A stretch of DNA of 39,681 bases from Dorea sp. 5-2. GTDB taxonomy: Bacteria; Bacillota; Clostridia; Lachnospirales; Lachnospiraceae. The position numbers were made by a program, and so were the translations under genes. Within the stretch, counting starts at the first letter, position 1; each line of letters starts with the position of its first letter. Location: NCBI RefSeq assembly GCF_000403455.2, contig NZ_KE159748.1, positions 159,654-199,334 on the forward strand, written 5' to 3'. Below, piece after piece: positions 1 to 8,948 of the stretch. Under the pieces are notes generated by a model. It was not told the origin of the DNA. It searched no databases and worked only from the letters and a program-made list of their open reading frames with translations.

Positions 1-176
1 GCACAAACTGGCAGATTTGTCAATAGGAATTTGGAAATTTTTTGATAAAAATATAAAAAATGTAAGCCCCCCTGAAAAGTGGAGGTGAAGAAAAATAAGG
101 GAACTCTGGAAACGCAGTGATTTCAAGGGCTGTGAGTTTCCGAGAGTACTCTGCACATGAAAAGAGGTGAGTTTGG

Positions 177-1370
177 ATGTTAGTGCAGTTATTTCTAAAA
201 GAGTGTAAACAGACGCTGCGAAGCCTCATTTACTGGGCCATCGTCCTGATCTTGATCTTTCATTTTACTTCTCAGCTTGGAGAGATGGAAATTGAGCGAA
301 AACCGGAGCCGGGGCAGGAGGAATATGGTTACAAACAAAGCCGGGATCCGGATACGATCATGAGGATTACACTTGGACAATTGGCAGAAGAGTATTGCAG
401 GGAGAATTATACGACCTATCCCATCGGATTCTATAAGAGTGTGACATTGAATGAAGAGGATGACAGGAGGATCGGCGAGATACTGGAAGAGACAGCAGGG
501 ATCGCCGGAAGAGAAGCAGCCAGACAGGGGATAATAGAGCCGAAAGAAGGATTGGCTTATGATCGTTTTGTTGAATTGATGGATGAAGTAGATAAGATCT
601 TGGGCGGAGGATCCAATTACAATAAGGAATACCGGGAGAAGAACGCCGAGATCCCCATGTCCTACGAGGATGCCGTGGAAGAATACAACGCCTTGACAGA
701 AAAGGACCGGCTGACAGGCGGCTATGCAAGGCTTTTCGCTGATTATATGGTGATCTTGCTTGGAATACTGCCCGTCTTTCTGGCAGTAACCCGGGGACTG
801 CGCGACCGCCGCGCGATGATGCAGGAATTGATCTATACACGGAAATGTCCGTCGGTAACAGTCGTAGCAAGCCGCTATCTGTCTATGGTCGTGATGCTGA
901 CGGTTCCTGTGCTCGTCATCTCTCTGGTTCCTCTTTCGAAATGTATGAGGTATGCGCAGACGGCGGGGATCAGCGTAGATATACTTGCCTTTGCGAAATA
1001 TACGTTCGGATGGCTGTGCCCGACGATCATGATCGTGACGGCTGTAGGGATGTTCTTTACGGAATTGACCGATACCGCCTTGGCTGTATTGGTTCAGGGG
1101 GCATGGTGGTTTGTTACGATATTTGGAGGGATCAGCGGAATGAGAGGCGGTATGTACGGATGGAATCTTGCGCCCAGGCATAATACGGAGATGAACTGGC
1201 AGGGATTCCATGACGGGTTCGCGCAGCTTGTGGCGAACCGGCTGCTCTATGCGGCTGTGGCATTGCTTCTGACAGCATTTACGGTATTGATCTATGCACA
1301 GAAAAGGAAAGGGAGGCTTAAGATCCGTGGAAAGATATTGGCAGATCGAAAGAGTAAATCTGAAACATAA
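177..1370 (+). CDS. ABC-2-type transporter permease subunit (large)
   Basis: A 397-residue integral membrane protein that looks like a permease half of an ABC-2-type exporter. One membrane helix lies near residues 17-33. A long extracytoplasmic region of about 150 mostly charged residues follows, then a cluster of about five hydrophobic helices from residue 190 to 375, and a basic C-terminus. Just after the second helix is the stretch RDRRAMMQELIYTRK, whose ELIYTR core recurs as DLVYTK in the next gene; I read this as a coupling segment facing an ATPase. The ATG is preceded by AAAAGAGGTGA. The matching ATPase would be expected upstream, outside the window. The gene overlaps the next gene, so the two are co-translated. 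Substrate unknown. Family-level call is fairly safe; specific role is not. Confidence 0.7.
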   Translation: MLVQLFLKECKQTLRSLIYWAIVLILIFHFTSQLGEMEIERKPEPGQEEYGYKQSRDPDTIMRITLGQLAEEYCRENYTTYPIGFYKSVTLNEEDDRRIGEILEETAGIAGREAARQGIIEPKEGLAYDRFVELMDEVDKILGGGSNYNKEYREKNAEIPMSYEDAVEEYNALTEKDRLTGGYARLFADYMVILLGILPVFLAVTRGLRDRRAMMQELIYTRKCPSVTVVASRYLSMVVMLTVPVLVISLVPLSKCMRYAQTAGISVDILAFAKYTFGWLCPTIMIVTAVGMFFTELTDTALAVLVQGAWWFVTIFGGISGMRGGMYGWNLAPRHNTEMNWQGFHDGFAQLVANRLLYAAVALLLTAFTVLIYAQKRKGRLKIRGKILADRKSKSET

Positions 1371-1950
1371 TATACCGCTCCATGTCCTGGTGAGCGCCTT
1401 GATGCTCCTGGTATCTCCGCTTCTTATAGGGGTAGCGAATCTTGGGGCGCAGGATACGGCAAAAGCGTTGGAGATGTATGCGGCTCTGATCGGGATCGTG
1501 CTTCTGCCGCCGGTATTTTTGCCGGAACAGGATCATGATATCAGAGATCTGGTATATACCAAATACATGGATGGCGCGGTGGTCTATCTGGTGAGGATCA
1601 TTGGAAACGTGGTATTGATGGCGGCGCTTCTGGGACTGTATATAGGGATGCTTATGCACAATGAGTGTGAATTCCCGGTGGGGAAGTATTTCTGCGGAAC
1701 ACTGGCAGAGATGCTGTTCATGGGAGGGCTTGGATTGTTCTCCTACGGCATATCCGATAATCTGGTGATTGGTTATATGGTTCCGATTACCTATTATATT
1801 GCGGCGATCGGAGGCGGGGAGAAATATCTCCGGATGTTCTATCCCTTCTCGATGGCGGGAGGCAGCTATAGGGAGAAGGTGTGGCTTCTGGCGGCGGCGG
1901 TGATCCTTGTGAGCGCGGGGGTATGGCTTCGATGCAGGAGAAAATGCTGA
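1327..1950 (+). CDS. ABC-2-type transporter permease subunit (small)
   Basis: A protein of about 207 residues with five or six hydrophobic helices and very short loops. It is the probable partner of the overlapping upstream permease. The fragment IRDLVYTKY matches the ELIYTRK motif of that partner, which supports paralogy. I chose the GTG start because GGGAGG lies 10 bases before it; an in-frame ATG at 1294 lacks a ribosome binding site. It overlaps the preceding gene by 44 bases in a different frame, typical of translational coupling. It ends about 25 bases before a strong hairpin, so it closes the transcript that enters from the left edge. No substrate can be inferred. Confidence 0.65.
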   Translation: MERYWQIERVNLKHNIPLHVLVSALMLLVSPLLIGVANLGAQDTAKALEMYAALIGIVLLPPVFLPEQDHDIRDLVYTKYMDGAVVYLVRIIGNVVLMAALLGLYIGMLMHNECEFPVGKYFCGTLAEMLFMGGLGLFSYGISDNLVIGYMVPITYYIAAIGGGEKYLRMFYPFSMAGGSYREKVWLLAAAVILVSAGVWLRCRRKC

Positions 1951-1975
1951 GGCGGAATGAGAAAAAGTAAATAGT

Positions 1976-2052
1976 AAGGCTGCTGCAAACAGCGGGCCTA
2001 TACGGTATATACCGTATGGGACTTGCATATTGCAGCAGCCTTTGTGTGTTTT
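1976..2052 (+). terminator. Long hairpin terminator between convergent genes
   Basis: A 13-bp perfect stem (AAGGCTGCTGCAA at 1976-1988 with its complement at 2030-2042) encloses a second perfect palindrome, TACGGTATATACCGTA. The right side continues into TTTGTGTGTTTT, a usable U-rich tail on the plus strand. It separates the permease pair from the convergent minus-strand protease gene and may also act weakly on the minus strand. Confidence 0.75.
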
Positions 2053-2069
2053 ATAATATTTTATCGAAA

Positions 2070-5000
2070 TCAGTCAACGTAACCTAACCATGCGCCGCTT
2101 GTGGAGAAGGAGGAATCCCTTCCGTCGATCGACACGATCTGGTCGGCGTACATTTTACCGTCGGCAGGGTTCAGATAATACCAGGTGCGTCCCAGGAGGA
2201 TCCAACCTTTGTGCATGTGCCCGCTGCCGTTAAAATAATACCAGGAGCCGTCCGGCGCAAGATACCACCCGGTGACCATAGCGCCTGAACTGCGGAAAGC
2301 GAAGGAAGAGCCGCTGATCGCATGGATTCCGTCCGCCAACATCTTCCCGTCGGCTGGATCCAGGTAGTACCAGGTACGTCCCAGGAGGATCCAGCCTGTA
2401 TGCATGTAGCCGCTGTTGCTGAAATAATACCAATTACCGTCGGAGGCGTGATACCAACCGGTAACCATGGCGCCAGAGCCGTGGAAAGCGAAGGAAGAGC
2501 CGCCGATCACGTGGATACCGTCCGCTAACATCTTCCCATTTGCCGGATCCAGATAATACCAGATGCGCCCCAGGAGGATCCAGCCTTTGTGCATGTAGCC
2601 GCCGCTGTTGCTGAAATAATACCAATTGCCGTCGGAGGCGCGGTACCACCCGGTAACCATGGCGCCTGAACCGTGGAAAGCGAAGGAAGAGCCGCCGATC
2701 ACGTGGATACCGTCTGCCAACATCTTTCCATTTGCCGGATCCAGATAATACCAGGTGCGCCCCAGGAGGATCCAGCCTTTGTGCATGTAGCCGCTGCCGT
2801 TAAAATAATACCAGCAGCCGTCCTTTTGATACCATCCGGTGATCATCCATCCGTTGGCGTCGAAGGCAAAATTCGAACCGTTTATAGAGTAGATGCCGCT
2901 TGACGGATAAGAACCGTCGGCGCTGCGAAACCACCATCTTCCGCCGGAGGCGATCCAGGAACCATTGTCTAATACGGGGATGTTGTCGTCTTTGTCGGTA
3001 CCGTCATCACCATTGTTGCCGTCGGTATTACCGTTGTTGTCGCTGCCATCCCCGTCCCCATCGGAACTTGTACAGGTAACCTCTGCGCTCAGGGAAGCGG
3101 AATAGCTGCCGACCGGGAATCGGTATGATATGGACGCGGTTCCTGCTTTTTTGCCGGTAATAGAACCGGTGGAAGCATTTACCGAGATGACAGAAGAGTC
3201 GGATGACTCCCATGTGCCGTTCAGCGAGGCAGTACCGTTTTCGCATATGATTTTGGCGTCTGCCGAGTCGCCTTTTTCTATGGAACCAGGACATTCGATT
3301 TTAATACCATAACACCCTGCCAGGTCAGCCGGAGCGTCCGTTGAATCGAGCAGTCCGTTGGCTGTCTGTCCGCTGCTTCGGATATCCCAGTAAGTATTCT
3401 TTGCCGTACCGCCCTGATCGTGGTACCAGTACGCAAGGATCCCGCCGGTAACCGGATTATCGCCTGTGCCGTTTACTTTTCCGCAGGCATAGCTGTTCTC
3501 GATCGTTCCGCCATATAGATAGGAGATCAATCCTCCGGCATCCTTCGCATTGACGGTGGCAGAAGTATAACAATTGCGTATGACTCCTTTGCTGTATAGT
3601 ATCCCGGCGAGTCCGCCGGCACGGCTGGAATAGCTGCTGAGCTCTGAGGTAATATTTCCTCCGATCACCGTGATATTCTCCAGGATTCCGTCTACGGTAG
3701 AGAAGATACCGGCATAATCGTTGGCTACGGTGACAACCGGATTGTCGAACGTTAGATTCTTGACCAACGCGTTAGCCCACAGGTCACTGATGAATCCCGC
3801 CGCATTTTTAGCCGAGACATTCAGATTACGGATGGTCTTTCCGTTGCCGTCAAGTATTCCTTTGAATTCAGCGATGGGCATGAAGTTCATCCCACTCAGG
3901 TCGATATCGTTCATGACCCGGTAATAAGTATTGGCGGCCGAGGATGAGAGGGCGTACAGATCCTGAACCGTATAAAGCTCATAAGGATCGTCCTGTGTCC
4001 CGCTTCCTTTCAATGGTTCCGGAAACGATACGTCGAATGTCATAGAACCATCTGCATTTTTAACCAGGTTGTTGATCACAATTCCGCTGTTGGATCCGTT
4101 CGCATAATAGATGGTGCCGTTATCGTAGCCGGGTGTCTCCCCGCCTAAGGGTTTCCCAAGTGAGGTAAATCCTTTTGGGTTATCCGGAGAAAGAGTCGCA
4201 TATCCGACATCCCCGTCGCCGGCATTAAGGCTGCTCTCGTTTGGACGGAACGCATAGATGAAATCCGGCGGTCCCTGGGAATTCCCGGAAGTGGAAGGCG
4301 GATTTCCGGAGTCTATGATCCGATAGACCAGAAGCCCGGCATTTTTCTGACCGCCGTCGCCAGGGTCTATTGCACGGTTTTCCACCACGAAATATTCGTC
4401 CGATATGACGGATGATTTTAATATGGCGGCATATTCCTCATTGGGGTCCGTATATTTGGCGGTGTTGAGAGTGACGCCCTGTGCCGACGAGGTATATACC
4501 GGGAGCTTCGCGCCGAATTCCAGGTATTCCCTCTGATACCATGCCGTAATATTTGCCGCATTTCCTTTATCCATGATATCCCAGGGTCCCAGAGGATTGA
4601 CTGTCGAGTCGCTGTACCGATACAGGTCGGGAAGCGACAGGGTATGGAGAAATTCATGCTTGATAGCTCTTGAGAGCTCTCCATAAGGAGCCAAGATACC
4701 TCCGGTGTCAGTGCCCTTATTTATCAGGTTGTAGGTATATACGGTAAGATTTTCCGGTCCGATCGGTACGTTGATTTCCTGACTGGACTTGTGATCCCAG
4801 AGAAGATCGCCGTGATCGATATTCTCGGAATAAGGGTTCGTTACAGAGACGACAAATGAGATGCCGTCAATATGGCCGTCACGATTCTGATCAAGTTCAA
4901 GACCGCTGTTTGCAAGCTGATCTTTTACACCGTTGACCGCGTCGGTGATCAGTTCATTTTCCCGAACCCTGCGTTCTTCTGACGTCGTATAACCGTTGGT

Positions 5001-5459
5001 CAGATTCCCGGAAGAGTCCGTATATTGCTTCTTGTAATAATCCGCATTCTGTGAGACTTCTACGGAATAGCAATTATTCTGGGCATCCGCAGGGTAGAAG
5101 TAAGTGTTGATATCAATATTGCCGTAAGAGATACGTGTCAGGTATTTCTTCAGGGAAAGATCCCCCGTGTTGTAGATCTTCTGGGCATTCCCGATACCCG
5201 CCTGGGTCACGTATTCGCTTTCCCCATTAAAACGTACGAATACAATGATATTGTCAATGCGGCCGTTAAGCGGACTGGCGTAGGGCTGTATTCCCTCAGG
5301 ATCGGTATAGCGGTCGTATTCCGTATCTTCCGGGGGTATGTCTGCGATCTCATCTGGAATTTCCAATCCCTGGGCGCGGACGGACGGTCCGGATAAACCC
5401 AGCGCCATAAGAAATCCGATCGCTCCAAGCAGCAGGTGCCTGGCTCTGCTCTGCTTCAT
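2070..5459 (-). CDS. Secreted M6-type metalloprotease with GLUG-like, Ig-like and cell-wall-binding repeats
   Basis: A 1129-residue exported protein. A signal peptide covers residues 1 to about 30. The catalytic region resembles the immune inhibitor A (M6) family: the zinc motif HEFLH is at 268-272, followed by SLPDLY and the Met-turn-like WDIMD at 293-297. A segment with GLUG-like turns follows (GGLAGILY, GGLISYLYGG), then one Big_2-like bacterial Ig domain (SSDSSVISVNASTGSITGKK). A D/G/N-rich linker leads to about 290 residues of GW/WYY cell-wall-binding repeats ending at the C-terminus. The start is the ATG after AAGGAGG at about 5470; an earlier in-frame ATG at 5519 would place 20 residues before the signal peptide. 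No LPxTG is present, so attachment is expected through the repeats. It probably degrades host or self proteins at the cell surface; substrate unknown. Confidence 0.85.
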   Translation of the reverse strand: MKQSRARHLLLGAIGFLMALGLSGPSVRAQGLEIPDEIADIPPEDTEYDRYTDPEGIQPYASPLNGRIDNIIVFVRFNGESEYVTQAGIGNAQKIYNTGDLSLKKYLTRISYGNIDINTYFYPADAQNNCYSVEVSQNADYYKKQYTDSSGNLTNGYTTSEERRVRENELITDAVNGVKDQLANSGLELDQNRDGHIDGISFVVSVTNPYSENIDHGDLLWDHKSSQEINVPIGPENLTVYTYNLINKGTDTGGILAPYGELSRAIKHEFLHTLSLPDLYRYSDSTVNPLGPWDIMDKGNAANITAWYQREYLEFGAKLPVYTSSAQGVTLNTAKYTDPNEEYAAILKSSVISDEYFVVENRAIDPGDGGQKNAGLLVYRIIDSGNPPSTSGNSQGPPDFIYAFRPNESSLNAGDGDVGYATLSPDNPKGFTSLGKPLGGETPGYDNGTIYYANGSNSGIVINNLVKNADGSMTFDVSFPEPLKGSGTQDDPYELYTVQDLYALSSSAANTYYRVMNDIDLSGMNFMPIAEFKGILDGNGKTIRNLNVSAKNAAGFISDLWANALVKNLTFDNPVVTVANDYAGIFSTVDGILENITVIGGNITSELSSYSSRAGGLAGILYSKGVIRNCYTSATVNAKDAGGLISYLYGGTIENSYACGKVNGTGDNPVTGGILAYWYHDQGGTAKNTYWDIRSSGQTANGLLDSTDAPADLAGCYGIKIECPGSIEKGDSADAKIICENGTASLNGTWESSDSSVISVNASTGSITGKKAGTASISYRFPVGSYSASLSAEVTCTSSDGDGDGSDNNGNTDGNNGDDGTDKDDNIPVLDNGSWIASGGRWWFRSADGSYPSSGIYSINGSNFAFDANGWMITGWYQKDGCWYYFNGSGYMHKGWILLGRTWYYLDPANGKMLADGIHVIGGSSFAFHGSGAMVTGWYRASDGNWYYFSNSGGYMHKGWILLGRIWYYLDPANGKMLADGIHVIGGSSFAFHGSGAMVTGWYHASDGNWYYFSNSGYMHTGWILLGRTWYYLDPADGKMLADGIHAISGSSFAFRSSGAMVTGWYLAPDGSWYYFNGSGHMHKGWILLGRTWYYLNPADGKMYADQIVSIDGRDSSFSTSGAWLGYVD
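2130..2840 (-). repeat. Near-identical 189-192 bp tandem repeats in protease gene
   Basis: The string CCCAGGAGGA recurs at 2191, 2380, 2569 and 2761, giving unit spacings of 189, 189 and 192 bases. Units encode 63-64 residues made of three 20-residue cell-wall-binding repeats. The 192-base unit has an extra Gly codon. Copies are highly similar at the DNA level, suggesting recent duplication or conversion. Confidence 0.85.
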
Positions 5460-5556
5460 AGGCAAAACCTCCTTAAAATGTAATGAATGATTCTGAATAA
5501 TATAATTATTCACTTTCATTATACATGAAAAATAGAAGAAAATAAAATAGAAAAAG

Positions 5557-5585
5557 TTGAATTTGGCAGTACTTTCTTATATAAT
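5557..5585 (+). promoter_or_regulatory. Sigma-A-type promoter for the nucleotidyltransferase gene
   Basis: TTGAAT, a 17-base spacer, then TATAAT. Transcription would start near 5592, leaving a leader of about 107 bases before the ATG at 5699. It faces away from the minus-strand protease gene. Confidence 0.65.
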
Positions 5586-5608
5586 GGAGAACAGTGGTAA
5601 TTTGAAGT

Positions 5609-5647
5609 ATCAGTATGATCCGGTCTTATCCGCAGGATCGTACTGAT
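5609..5647 (+). promoter_or_regulatory. 5' leader hairpin of the nucleotidyltransferase mRNA
   Basis: ATCAGTATGATCC (5609-5621) pairs with GGATCGTACTGAT (5635-5647), a 13-bp stem with one G-U pair and a 13-base loop. No U-tract follows, so it is not a standard terminator. It sits between the promoter and the start codon. It matches no riboswitch class that I recognise. It could be an mRNA-stabilising structure or a protein-binding site. Confidence 0.5.
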
Positions 5648-5698
5648 TAGACGGAGATATCATGTATTATTAACGAGTAAGGTGAAGGAGAAATATAC

Positions 5699-6616
5699 AT
5701 GGAAAGTGTAGCGTTAGTGGTGATGGCTGCAGGCATCGGCAGCAGGTTTGGCGGCGGGATCAAGCAGTTGGAACCGGTCGGGCCGAATGGTGAGATCATA
5801 ATGGATTATTCGATCTATGATGCGGTTAAGGCAGGATTTAACAAAGTGGTCTTTATTATAAGGAAAGATCTGGAAGAGGATTTTAAGAGAGTGATCGGGA
5901 ACCGGATCGAGAAGATCGTGGATGTTTCTTATGTGTTCCAGGAGCTTGACGATATTCCGAAGCAATATCAGGACAAGTTCCCGGACAGGAAGAAGCCGTG
6001 GGGGACCGGGCAGGCGGTTTTGTGCTGCAAGGATGTGGTAAAGACGCCTTTTGCAGTTATTAATGCCGATGATTATTACGGCAAAGAGGCATTTGCCGAG
6101 GCTTATGATTATCTGAGCCGGGATCATGCCGGCTCAGAGAAGACGAAGATGTGTATGATCGGTTTCCTGCTTAAGAATACGTTGAGTGAGAACGGCAGTG
6201 TGACCAGAGGCTTATGTTCTGTCGGACAGGACGGGATGCTTAAGCGGATCAGGGAGACCTATGGGATAGAGAAGATCGACGGCAGGATTATCGCCGGTGA
6301 GGGTGAAGAGAAGAAAGAATTGGGGGAAGAGCTTATCGTATCCATGAATATGTGGGGATTCTTTCCGGAGTTTTTTGGTGTACTTGCGGATGGTTTCGCA
6401 GATTTCCTGGGCGGTCTCAGTGAAAATGAGCTGAAGCGCGAATATTTGCTGCCGACGATCATAGGCGGGCTGTTGGAGAATGACGCGGCAGACGTGGAGG
6501 TTCGCCAGTCTTCGGACGAATGGTTCGGCGTCACTTATAAAGAGGATAAGGATGCGGTTGTGAAGGCGATCAGGCATCTGATAGCCGAAGGTGTTTATCC
6601 GGAGAAGTTATTTTGA
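5699..6616 (+). CDS. NTP_transferase-family nucleotidyltransferase
   Basis: A 305-residue soluble enzyme of the nucleotidyl-transferase fold that activates a phosphorylated sugar, alditol or amino-alcohol with an NTP. The N-terminal signature AAGIGSRFGG (10-19) and KQLEPVG (22-28) form the nucleotide loop. WGTGQA at 101-106 and NADDYYG at 122-128 form the metal and substrate site. It is longer than LicC-type CTP:phosphocholine cytidylyltransferases (about 230 residues), so the substrate cannot be assigned from sequence. Context (LicD, Pce-like esterase and choline-binding-like repeats nearby) makes a CDP-choline or CDP-alditol role attractive but unproven. It has its own promoter and is preceded by AAGGTGAAGGAG. 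A short gap without an obvious terminator separates it from the next gene. Confidence 0.8.
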   Translation: MESVALVVMAAGIGSRFGGGIKQLEPVGPNGEIIMDYSIYDAVKAGFNKVVFIIRKDLEEDFKRVIGNRIEKIVDVSYVFQELDDIPKQYQDKFPDRKKPWGTGQAVLCCKDVVKTPFAVINADDYYGKEAFAEAYDYLSRDHAGSEKTKMCMIGFLLKNTLSENGSVTRGLCSVGQDGMLKRIRETYGIEKIDGRIIAGEGEEKKELGEELIVSMNMWGFFPEFFGVLADGFADFLGGLSENELKREYLLPTIIGGLLENDAADVEVRQSSDEWFGVTYKEDKDAVVKAIRHLIAEGVYPEKLF

Positions 6617-6715
6617 GGATTTCTTAGCTTGTATGGATCGGTACGTCATTCGTTCAGAGCAATGCAATGATGTGCCGGTATGATCATAGAAGGCAGAAAG
6701 GAAAGGAGAAGAAAG

Positions 6716-8755
6716 GTGAAAAAGAAAAAGATGTTGAGAAAGGGCTTGCTGTTTCTGCTGGTGTTGGCATTGCAGACCACACCGGCAGCTTATGCAAGTG
6801 AAGCTTCGAATGAAGCGGGGAACAAGGAAGGCGAGTCGGTGCCTGGCAGTGACGCCAGGACAGGACAACAGGAGAACGGTCAGGATGTGACAGATACGAA
6901 GGATCCCGCTCAGGTGCAGACAGGCGAGGATTCACAGGATCCACAGCAGAAGACCGGAGAGACTGGAGATTTGGATACGTTGGGTGAGGGAACCCAAGAT
7001 CCGGCTCAGACGGGTGACAAAGAGACGGAAGATTCCGTTCAGACGGAGGATGAGACTAAGGATCCGGAAGAAGACACGGACAATCAGGATCCGGAAGAAG
7101 ATCCAGATGTGCAAGATCCGGAAGAGGATCCGATTCCGGGCGTGAACGGTACGCCGGGATGGTGCAGCCAGGGAGAAGACTGGTATTACTATGACCCGTC
7201 AGGTGTGAAGGCATCCGGATGGAGAAGAGTCAATGGTGCATGGTATTATCTGGATGGAAGCAACGAAGAGAAACCAGGCATTATGCTGAAGTCTGCGAAG
7301 CAGGCGATTGGCGGCGCCGTGTATTTCTTTGACGGAAGCGGAGCGATGCTGACCGGCTGGATCAGGAGAGAAGAAGGCTGGTATTATGCCTATGAGAGCG
7401 GAGCGATGGCGACAAGCTGGCTGTTATCAGGGCGTACCTGGTATTATCTGGATGGTTCGAATGAAGAATATCCGGGACTGATGCTTGCGGACTGCGGGAA
7501 AGATATTGGCGGAGCAAAGTACTTTTTCGACGGAAGCGGAGCGATGCCTACAGGTTGGGTATTGCGTCCGGAAGGCTGGTACTATACGAATGGAAGCGGA
7601 GCGATGGTAACGGGCTGGCAGTGGCTCGGCGGAGCATGGTACTATCTTGACGCGGCAAATGCAGAATATCCAGGTTTGATGGTTTCGGATTTTAGCAAAG
7701 CAATCGGAGGCCAGACCTATTTCTTCTATGGAAGCGGGGCGATGCGTACCGGTTGGATCCAGCAGGGAGAAGAATGGTATTACGCGAATGGAAGCGGAGC
7801 GATGGCGACAGGCTGGCTGTACCTTGGAGGGCTTTGGTACTATCTGGACGGCGCAAATGAAGAGCATCCCGGCATGATGTTACGTAACTGTGAGGCTGAG
7901 ATCGGCGGGCAGGCTTATGTATTCACCGGCAGCGGCGCCATGAGAGCAGGATGGGTACAGGAAGCGGACGGAAGCTGGTATTATTATGATACGACTTATG
8001 GAAGAAAAGTGACAGGCTGGCAGAGTGTGGGAGGCACCTGGTATTATCTGGATCCTGCGGCAGACGGCAAGATGGCGTGCGGCGGCTGGCAGAATATCGG
8101 AGGCGTCTGGTATTTCCTATACGGAAACGGAGCGATGGCGACGAACTGGCTGTCTACGGGAGGAGCCTGGTATTATCTTGGCGGCGACGGCGCCATGAAG
8201 ACCGGCTGGCAGGCGATCGGAGGGAATTGGTACTATTTCTATAAGGAGAATGATCCAAACGGCGGAGTTCACGGTATGATGGCGGCGAATACGACGATCG
8301 ACGGTTATAGGCTGCAGGCAGACGGCGCATGGCTCACAGGACCGCAGGCGGAGATGTCTATGAAGGCGCAGGCATATGGAAGCAGTACGGGTTACCTGAT
8401 CTTAGTAGACAGGGCGGCATGTAAAGTGGGAATTTTCACAGGACATGCAGGGGCATGGACCATGCAGAACTTCTGGGACTGCGCGCCTGGGACGGCGGCT
8501 ACGCCGACAGTATCGGGTACTTTCAAGATACAGTCCAGGGGATATTATTTTGATTCCGGAGCATCCAGATGCTATTGGTATACACAGTTCCATGGCAATT
8601 ATCTGTTCCACAGCGTGCTGTACAATAAGAACGGCACATTGATGGACGGCAGAGTGGGTATACCATTGTCCCACGGATGTGTCAGACTTGTGATTGATAA
8701 TGCGAAATGGATCTATGATAATATTCCGTCCGGTACGACGGTTGTAGTCTATTAA
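6716..8755 (+). CDS. Exported L,D-transpeptidase (YkuD) with cell-wall-binding repeats
   Basis: A 679-residue exported enzyme. The GTG start lies 7 bases after AGGAG and yields a compact signal peptide (residues 1-28) with a KKKK N-terminus; the upstream ATG at 6680 has no such site. An acidic linker rich in QDPEED follows to about residue 147, then roughly 400 residues of GW/WYY repeats. The C-terminal 130 residues are a YkuD L,D-transpeptidase domain with HGNYLFHS (626-633) and SHGCVRL (652-658), giving catalytic Cys655 and the conserved histidines. This family forms 3-3 peptide cross-links or attaches proteins to peptidoglycan. The repeats should hold it on a wall polymer. A perfect terminator follows. 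The order linker, repeats, catalytic domain is shared with the next gene. Confidence 0.9.
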   Translation: MKKKKMLRKGLLFLLVLALQTTPAAYASEASNEAGNKEGESVPGSDARTGQQENGQDVTDTKDPAQVQTGEDSQDPQQKTGETGDLDTLGEGTQDPAQTGDKETEDSVQTEDETKDPEEDTDNQDPEEDPDVQDPEEDPIPGVNGTPGWCSQGEDWYYYDPSGVKASGWRRVNGAWYYLDGSNEEKPGIMLKSAKQAIGGAVYFFDGSGAMLTGWIRREEGWYYAYESGAMATSWLLSGRTWYYLDGSNEEYPGLMLADCGKDIGGAKYFFDGSGAMPTGWVLRPEGWYYTNGSGAMVTGWQWLGGAWYYLDAANAEYPGLMVSDFSKAIGGQTYFFYGSGAMRTGWIQQGEEWYYANGSGAMATGWLYLGGLWYYLDGANEEHPGMMLRNCEAEIGGQAYVFTGSGAMRAGWVQEADGSWYYYDTTYGRKVTGWQSVGGTWYYLDPAADGKMACGGWQNIGGVWYFLYGNGAMATNWLSTGGAWYYLGGDGAMKTGWQAIGGNWYYFYKENDPNGGVHGMMAANTTIDGYRLQADGAWLTGPQAEMSMKAQAYGSSTGYLILVDRAACKVGIFTGHAGAWTMQNFWDCAPGTAATPTVSGTFKIQSRGYYFDSGASRCYWYTQFHGNYLFHSVLYNKNGTLMDGRVGIPLSHGCVRLVIDNAKWIYDNIPSGTTVVVY

Positions 8756-8762
8756 TATGTGG

Positions 8763-8800
8763 ATCAAAAAGAAGGGAGAGATCCCTTCTTTTTGATTTTC
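8763..8800 (+). terminator. Rho-independent terminator after L,D-transpeptidase gene
   Basis: A perfect 14-bp stem, ATCAAAAAGAAGGG at 8763-8776 with its exact complement at 8783-8796, a 6-base loop, and a run of Ts within and after the right arm. Confidence 0.9.
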
Positions 8801-8836
8801 TATGATGAGAGAAACAGGATAGTAAAGTTCTGCCGG

Positions 8837-8865
8837 TTGCAAAAAAGGCTGTTTTGTGGTAAGCT
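8837..8865 (+). promoter_or_regulatory. Possible promoter for the NlpC/P60 gene
   Basis: TTGCAA, a 17-base spacer, then TAAGCT with a TG one base upstream (extended -10). The -10 match is imperfect. The preceding terminator makes a promoter in this gap necessary unless there is readthrough. Confidence 0.4.
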
Positions 8866-8948
8866 ACAACAAGGGCGTTATACATAGATTACGATTAGCC
8901 CGGACAGATAGACAACTTAATATTACGAGTAGATGAAGGAGATTGATA

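Noticed and set aside
1..88. End of an upstream coding gene
   Set aside because: Two frames stay open from the first base (to a stop at 43-45 or 86-88), but neither gives a recognisable C-terminus. Too short to support a call.
195..1211. Long minus-strand open frame opposite the large permease gene
   Set aside because: No ribosome binding site, basic low-complexity composition rich in His/Arg/Ser, and the opposite strand encodes a coherent membrane protein. It is a shadow frame.
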